Assembly: GCA_020439485.1 (NCBI GenBank)
Contig: JAGQSP010000521.1
Coordinates: 1-9,397, forward strand
Source: Acidimicrobiales bacterium
GTDB lineage: Bacteria > Actinomycetota > Acidimicrobiia > Acidimicrobiales > Poriferisodalaceae
Direction: 5' to 3'
Length of the DNA stretch: 9,397 nucleotides
This document shows, piece after piece, positions 6,620 through 9,397 of the stretch; positions within the stretch are counted from its first letter, which is position 1, and every line of letters starts with the position of its first letter. Under the pieces are notes generated by a model that was not told the DNA's origin, did no database searches, and saw nothing but the letters and a program-made list of their open reading frames with translations. The position numbers were made by a program, and so were the translations under genes.

Positions 6620-7318
6620 TCAGGATCTGCCGAGCGTTGCCAGAGCAACGTCGGGGACGTTGGTGACGATTCCGTCGACACCCCACCGGGCGAGCTCAGC
6701 GATGCGCTCGGGCTCGTCAACGGTCCAGACGTTGACCTTCAGCCCCACTGCATGCGCCGCGGCAACGAATCGTTCGTCGACCTTGCGATCCCATGGATGG
6801 ACCGCAACATGTCCTGCATCGACGCAAGCCGACAGCGACCGCTCCGGATCGTCGTCATAGGTCAACAAGGCGGTGTCGACACCGGGGTCGAGCCGGCGCA
6901 CCTGGGTGATGGTGCCCGGGTCGAAGGACGAGACGAGAACACGGTCGCGCCGTGAACGTGCGGCCAGCAGGTCGACCACCAGGCCCGCCAGCCGACGGTC
7001 GGGATCGAAGTCTGGGTCGGAGGCGATGTTCTTGATCTCGATGTTCACCAGAACACCCGCACACGCGTCCAGGGCCGCCTCCAGCAGCGGAATGTGGCCC
7101 GCGAGTTCGGCCACGGTCGACTGGACCACCAGCCGTTGACCCTCTGGCGTCTCGAACCCCGCGTCGTGGTGCACCGCCATTTGAGAGTCGGCGGTGAGGC
7201 GAACGTCGAGCTCTATCGCATCGGCTTTCATGAGCACCGCCGTCGAAAACGCCTGCAGTGTGTTCTCACGCTCGGCGCGCGAAGCACCACGATGTGCAAT
7301 CACTAGGGGACCTGACAT
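6620..7318 (-). CDS. Glycerophosphodiester phosphodiesterase
   Basis: This 232-residue GDPD-family TIM-barrel enzyme hydrolyses glycerophosphodiesters, the products of phospholipid deacylation, to glycerol 3-phosphate and an alcohol. Catalytic residues are in place: H9-R10 (IAHRGA), E36 and D38 (IELDVRLT), H51 (VHHDAG) and E94 with K96 (NIEIKN). The C-terminal strands NVWTVDEPERIAELARWGVDGIVTNVP (196-222) are also typical. There is no signal peptide, so it is probably cytoplasmic, like UgpQ. I took the ATG at 7316-7318 because it begins just before the first barrel strand (MSGPLVIAHRG). A longer open frame extends upstream through the whiB gene in antisense and is not credible. An in-frame GTG two codons upstream is a possible alternative start. 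A CATGAT hexamer 6 bases before the ATG could be a degenerate leaderless -10. The gene is divergent from whiB and converges on the lipid kinase. Confidence 0.93.
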   Translation of the reverse strand: MSGPLVIAHRGASRAERENTLQAFSTAVLMKADAIELDVRLTADSQMAVHHDAGFETPEGQRLVVQSTVAELAGHIPLLEAALDACAGVLVNIEIKNIASDPDFDPDRRLAGLVVDLLAARSRRDRVLVSSFDPGTITQVRRLDPGVDTALLTYDDDPERSLSACVDAGHVAVHPWDRKVDERFVAAAHAVGLKVNVWTVDEPERIAELARWGVDGIVTNVPDVALATLGRS

Positions 7319-7353
7319 TCCCACATCATGGCGCGGGAGACGAATTTCATTCC

Positions 7354-7366
7354 ATATTCGAAATAT
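7354..7366. repeat. AT-rich palindrome in the whiB / phosphodiesterase divergent region
   Basis: ATATT-CGA-AATAT is a perfect 5-bp inverted repeat in a markedly AT-rich patch (about 7340-7385) of an otherwise GC-rich window. It lies upstream of the likely whiB promoter and of the phosphodiesterase gene, so it could be an operator or a promoter core. No known regulator site is recognised. Confidence 0.35.
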
Positions 7367-7380
7367 CTTTCTTGAAACCC

Positions 7381-7410
7381 TTGTTACGCGTTTCTGACGG
7401 TGGCTAACCT
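7381..7410 (+). promoter_or_regulatory. Candidate whiB promoter
   Basis: TTGTTA (7381-7386) and TAACCT (7405-7410), 18 bases apart, are the best -35/-10 pair upstream of the whiB-like gene. Initiation would fall near 7416-7420, giving a leader of roughly 85 bases. The -10 overlaps the left arm of the CCTGCAC inverted repeat. It is predicted by eye only. Confidence 0.4.
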
Positions 7411-7490
7411 GCACACGGCGTGCAGGAACTTCGTGACCGGATCTCCTCGTCCGGCGGCTCCTCACCACGGGGGCACCGCCTCGGCGGTGC
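7408..7490 (+). promoter_or_regulatory. Structured whiB leader with three inverted repeats
   Basis: Three perfect inverted repeats lie in a row before the whiB ribosome site. Repeat 1 is CCTGCAC/GTGCAGG around ACGGC (7408-7426). Repeat 2 is CCGGA/TCCGG around an 8-base loop (7437-7454). Repeat 3 is GCACCGCC/GGCGGTGC around TC (7473-7490), ending one base before the purine run AAGGGAGG. Two CTCCTC runs (7443-7448, in the loop of repeat 2, and 7458-7463) could pair weakly with the ribosome site. Repeat 1 straddles the likely transcription start, so it may be a DNA operator instead. The arrangement suggests control of whiB translation or initiation. No known riboswitch class is recognised. Confidence 0.45.
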
Positions 7491-7498
7491 AAGGGAGG
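7491..7498 (+). promoter_or_regulatory. Ribosome binding site of whiB
   Basis: AAGGGAGG ends 4 bases before the ATG at 7503. It is the strongest Shine-Dalgarno in the window and decides that start over the in-frame ATG at 7521. Confidence 0.8.
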
Positions 7499-7502
7499 CA
7501 AG

Positions 7503-7784
7503 ATGGTGCTCAAGGCGAGCATGCTGCTCGACAGCAAGCTCTGGTGGGACCAGGCTGCGTGTCGCAACACCGACCCAGCCCTGTTCTTTCCGGTCGGCAC
7601 GACCGGCCTAGCGCTCGACCAGATCGCTGCGGCCAAGAAGGTCTGCGGCGAGTGTGACGCACGAGAGTTGTGCCTCGAGTTCGCCTTGAAGACCAACCAG
7701 GATGCTGGTGTCTGGGGCGGAACCTCCGAGGAAGAGCGACGCGAGATTCGCCGGGCACGCCGGCGCGCCGCACGCGCCAGCTGA
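7503..7784 (+). CDS. WhiB-family [4Fe-4S] transcriptional regulator (WhiB1/WblE type)
   Basis: This 93-residue WhiB-like protein is a small cytoplasmic regulator that binds a redox- and nitric-oxide-sensitive [4Fe-4S] cluster and typically works with the primary sigma factor. Cluster cysteines are C20, C48, C51 and C57 (C...CxxCxxxxxC). The G[VI]WGG beta-turn is GVWGG (69-73), followed by SEEERREIRRARRRAARAS, a basic DNA-binding tail. The stretch DPALFFPVGTTGLALDQIAAAKKVC resembles the WhiB1/WblE class, which is the widespread and in mycobacteria essential type. A position next to a PdtaS-like kinase supports that assignment. The ATG at 7503 has a strong ribosome site. Its leader holds three inverted repeats, suggesting post-transcriptional or operator control. 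A hydrolase gene follows after 33 bases but probably has its own promoter. Confidence 0.95.
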   Translation: MVLKASMLLDSKLWWDQAACRNTDPALFFPVGTTGLALDQIAAAKKVCGECDARELCLEFALKTNQDAGVWGGTSEEERREIRRARRRAARAS

Positions 7785-7805
7785 GCCTGCGCACCGGGCA
7801 GCACG

Positions 7806-7811
7806 TAGTGT
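7806..7811 (+). promoter_or_regulatory. Candidate -10 box of a leaderless promoter for the MBL-fold hydrolase
   Basis: TAGTGT matches TANNNT and ends 6 bases before the ATG at 7818, which has no Shine-Dalgarno sequence. This favours the ATG over the TTG two codons upstream and suggests the gene is transcribed separately from whiB. No clear -35 is visible. Confidence 0.4.
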
Positions 7812-7817
7812 TTGCCC

Positions 7818-8762
7818 ATGGCGACCTCGAACAACTTCAGCAAGGGCCTCCACGACATCGGTGATGGCTGCTTCGCGTACCTCCAGCCCGATGGTGGTTG
7901 GGGCTGGAGCAACGCAGGACTGGTGACCAGCGGCAAGGAATCGCTGCTGGTCGACACACTGTTCGACCTGGCGCTCACGCGCGACATGCTCGACCAGATG
8001 TCCGCGGTCACAGCAACTGCACCGATAAGGAACCTGGTCAACACCCACGCGAACGGCGACCACTGTTATGGCAACGAACTAGTCACCGGCGCCCAGATAA
8101 TCGCGTCAAAGGCCTGTGCAGAAGAGATGCTGCACACCCCACCCGACATGCTCGCCCAGATGATGAAGGCCGCCCCCAACATGGGAGACCTGGGCCAGTA
8201 CCTTCTCGATTGTTTCGGCGACTTCGACTTCGAAGGCATAACGCTGACACCGCCTACGGTGACATTCGAGCAGCGCCACCAGGTGATCGTGGGCGACACC
8301 GCGGTCGATCTGTACGAGGTCGGCCCCGCTCATACCCAAGGTGACGTCATCGCTCACGTACCAGAGTCGGGCGTCGTCTATACCGGCGACATCTTGTTCA
8401 TCGAAGGCACTCCCCTGATGTGGGCCGGCCCCATCGCCAACTGGGTCGCAGCGTGCGACCTGATCCTCGAACTCGACGCTTCACGGATAGTTCCGGGGCA
8501 TGGCCCGATCACCGACGCCGCCGGCGTCGAGCGGGTCAAGGAATACCTCCAGTACGTCGACACCGAGGCCCGGGCACGCCACGCTGCTGGGATGACGGCC
8601 GAACAAGCCGCAGCCGACATAAGCCTCGGCCAGTTCGCGGGTTGGCTCGACAGCGAACGCCTGGCGGTCAACGTCGACGGTGTCTATCGCGAACTCGATC
8701 CCACCCATGGGCCAAGCGACGTGGTCAAGCTGTTCACCATGATGTCGAAGCTGGCCGTCTGA
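7818..8762 (+). CDS. MBL-fold metallo-hydrolase with HxNxDH motif
   Basis: This 314-residue protein has the metallo-beta-lactamase fold. The main metal motif is THANGDHCYGNE (76-87): H77, N79 replacing the usual second histidine, D81 and H82. The remaining ligands are H172 (AHTQGD), D191 (YTGDILF) and H228 (VPGHGP). The asparagine leaves the first metal site short of one ligand, so the enzyme may bind a single metal at the Asp81/His82 side or use the asparagine. The C-terminal extension (232-314, with helix-rich ADISLGQFAGWLDSERLAVNVDGVYREL) is typical of a large actinobacterial group of uncharacterised hydrolases. There is no signal peptide, so a secreted beta-lactamase is unlikely. The substrate is unknown; a thioester, lactone or ester is possible. 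The stop lies 21 bases from the stop of the convergent sensor kinase. Confidence 0.9.
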   Translation: MATSNNFSKGLHDIGDGCFAYLQPDGGWGWSNAGLVTSGKESLLVDTLFDLALTRDMLDQMSAVTATAPIRNLVNTHANGDHCYGNELVTGAQIIASKACAEEMLHTPPDMLAQMMKAAPNMGDLGQYLLDCFGDFDFEGITLTPPTVTFEQRHQVIVGDTAVDLYEVGPAHTQGDVIAHVPESGVVYTGDILFIEGTPLMWAGPIANWVAACDLILELDASRIVPGHGPITDAAGVERVKEYLQYVDTEARARHAAGMTAEQAAADISLGQFAGWLDSERLAVNVDGVYRELDPTHGPSDVVKLFTMMSKLAV

Positions 8763-8776
8763 CGCCCGCTTCGCCT

Positions 8777-8796
8777 CCGGCGCCTACTCGCGCCGG
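8777..8796. terminator. Inverted repeat at the hydrolase / sensor kinase convergence
   Basis: CCGGCGC and GCGCCGG form a perfect 7-bp stem around a 6-base loop that contains the sensor kinase stop codon (8784-8786). It lies 14 bases past the hydrolase stop. No U-tract follows on either strand. Its symmetry and position suggest a bidirectional terminator or a 3'-end stabilising structure. Confidence 0.45.
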
Positions 8797-9397
8797 TAGG
8801 GCGGCACGGTCAGCACCACCAGAGCACCACCGTCGGGCTTGTTGGTCATGGTCAGATCGCCACCGAGTTCGCTGGTCACGAGTGTCTTGACGATCGAGGT
8901 TCCGAGGCCGCTCGAGCGATCGGGGTCGAAATCGGCCGGCAGGCCCACACCATCATCGTGAACCCTTATCGAGAGCCCGGCGCGTACCGAGCCGTGCAGT
9001 TCGACCACAACCGTGCCGACCACACCGTCGACCGCCTCCCTGCTGGGCGGAAAAGCATGGTCGACGACGTTCTGCAACAGCTCGTTGATGACGACCGCCA
9101 GCGGGGTGACCACCTCTGCGGGAGCCACCCCGACATCGCCGACGACCGTTATCGCAACCCGCCTGTGGATATCGGTGAGGCTCGACTCGATGGTGCGGGC
9201 GATCTGCCTGACGATCTCGAGAAGCGATATGTCCTCGCCCGTCTCCTGGGCCAATGTCTCGTGCACCAACGAGATCGCGGCGATGCGCCGAACCGACTCT
9301 TCGATGGCGACCTTGGCCTCGGCGCTCTCGAGCCTTCGACCCTGGATGCGCAACAGCGACGAGATGGTCTGGAGGTTGTTCTTCACCCGATGGTGGA
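8784..9397 (-). CDS. Sensor histidine kinase, HisKA_2 type (PdtaS-like), C-terminal part
   Basis: The gene enters from the right edge, and the window holds its last 203 residues. The fragment opens with HHRVKNNLQTISSLLRIQ, the phosphoacceptor helix of HisKA_2 kinases, in which one of the two adjacent histidines is phosphorylated. The ATPase domain follows: N box NELLQNVVDHAF (about 104-115), G1 DDGVGLP (147-153), and G2 GLGTSIVKTLV (163-173), with GGALVVLTVPP at the end. This architecture matches PdtaS, a cytosolic kinase with upstream GAF and PAS domains that phosphorylates the RNA-binding antiterminator PdtaR. Those input domains would lie outside the window and cannot be checked. An apparent GTG start at 9384-9386 falls inside the H box, so it is not the real start. 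A WhiB1-type gene nearby supports the PdtaS assignment. The protein ends with a TAG. Confidence 0.9.
   Translation of the reverse strand, partial: HHRVKNNLQTISSLLRIQGRRLESAEAKVAIEESVRRIAAISLVHETLAQETGEDISLLEIVRQIARTIESSLTDIHRRVAITVVGDVGVAPAEVVTPLAVVINELLQNVVDHAFPPSREAVDGVVGTVVVELHGSVRAGLSIRVHDDGVGLPADFDPDRSSGLGTSIVKTLVTSELGGDLTMTNKPDGGALVVLTVPPYRRE

Noticed and set aside
7420..7611. Possible upstream ORF (GTG at 7420) in the whiB leader overlapping whiB.
   Set aside because: There is no ribosome site, it would overlap whiB out of frame, and nothing in its sequence suggests a leader peptide. It is only worth revisiting if a start site maps at 7420.
7762..7778. GGCGCG/CGCGCC inverted repeat near the whiB stop, considered as a terminator.
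   Set aside because: It lies inside the Arg/Ala-rich coding tail, where CGC and GCC codons produce such repeats easily.
7319..8044. Extension of the phosphodiesterase frame to 474 residues.
   Set aside because: The added segment is antisense to whiB and part of the MBL gene and has no phosphodiesterase homology. The barrel begins at the ATG at 7318.

Overview
The window is a compact, GC-rich bacterial chromosome segment, almost certainly from an actinobacterium. The evidence is a WhiB-family iron-sulfur regulator, an actinobacteria-specific gene trio (histidine phosphatase, DUF3090, SCO1664-like kinase-fold protein), frequent GTG starts, and start codons preceded by a bare TANNNT -10 hexamer with no Shine-Dalgarno. 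A deep lineage such as Acidimicrobiia is my guess only. Eleven protein genes are called, nine complete from start to stop by my reading and two cut by the window edges. No gene-free stretch exceeds 300 bases. No tRNA, rRNA, CRISPR array, insertion sequence or prophage gene is visible.

Left part (1-3775): the tail of an acyl-CoA (malonyl-CoA-like) synthetase converges, with an 11-base overlap, on a family 5 uracil-DNA glycosylase. Divergent from the glycosylase is a tight four-gene operon: histidine phosphatase, DUF3090 protein (here apparently lacking its usual C-terminal cysteine cluster), SCO1664-family protein with a lipid-kinase-like active site, and an unrecognised 335-residue protein that overlaps the previous gene by 4 bases. 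The first three recur together across Actinobacteria (in M. tuberculosis, from memory, Rv2135c-Rv2134c-Rv2133c, near the mycothiol gene mshC), but their joint function is unknown. This is the closest thing in the window to an undescribed system.

Middle (3776-6619): etfB-etfA on the minus strand encode both subunits of electron transfer flavoprotein, which carries electrons from acyl-CoA dehydrogenases. Divergent from them is a diacylglycerol-kinase-family lipid kinase, converging on a glycerophosphodiester phosphodiesterase.

Right part (6620-9397): the phosphodiesterase is divergent from a WhiB1/WblE-type regulator whose leader can form three stem-loops. A metallo-beta-lactamase-fold hydrolase with an HxNxDH variant metal motif follows, and then the C-terminal part of a convergent HisKA_2 sensor kinase resembling PdtaS. 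The order lipid kinase, whiB, PdtaS-like kinase recalls the mycobacterial whiB1 neighbourhood, with two genes inserted.

Three of the four convergent gene ends carry a short GC-rich inverted repeat at the stop codon, probably terminators without a U-tract. Most of the window looks like ordinary core genome. The points worth following are the trio operon with its fourth gene, the shortened DUF3090 protein, the structured whiB leader and the leaderless-type promoters.
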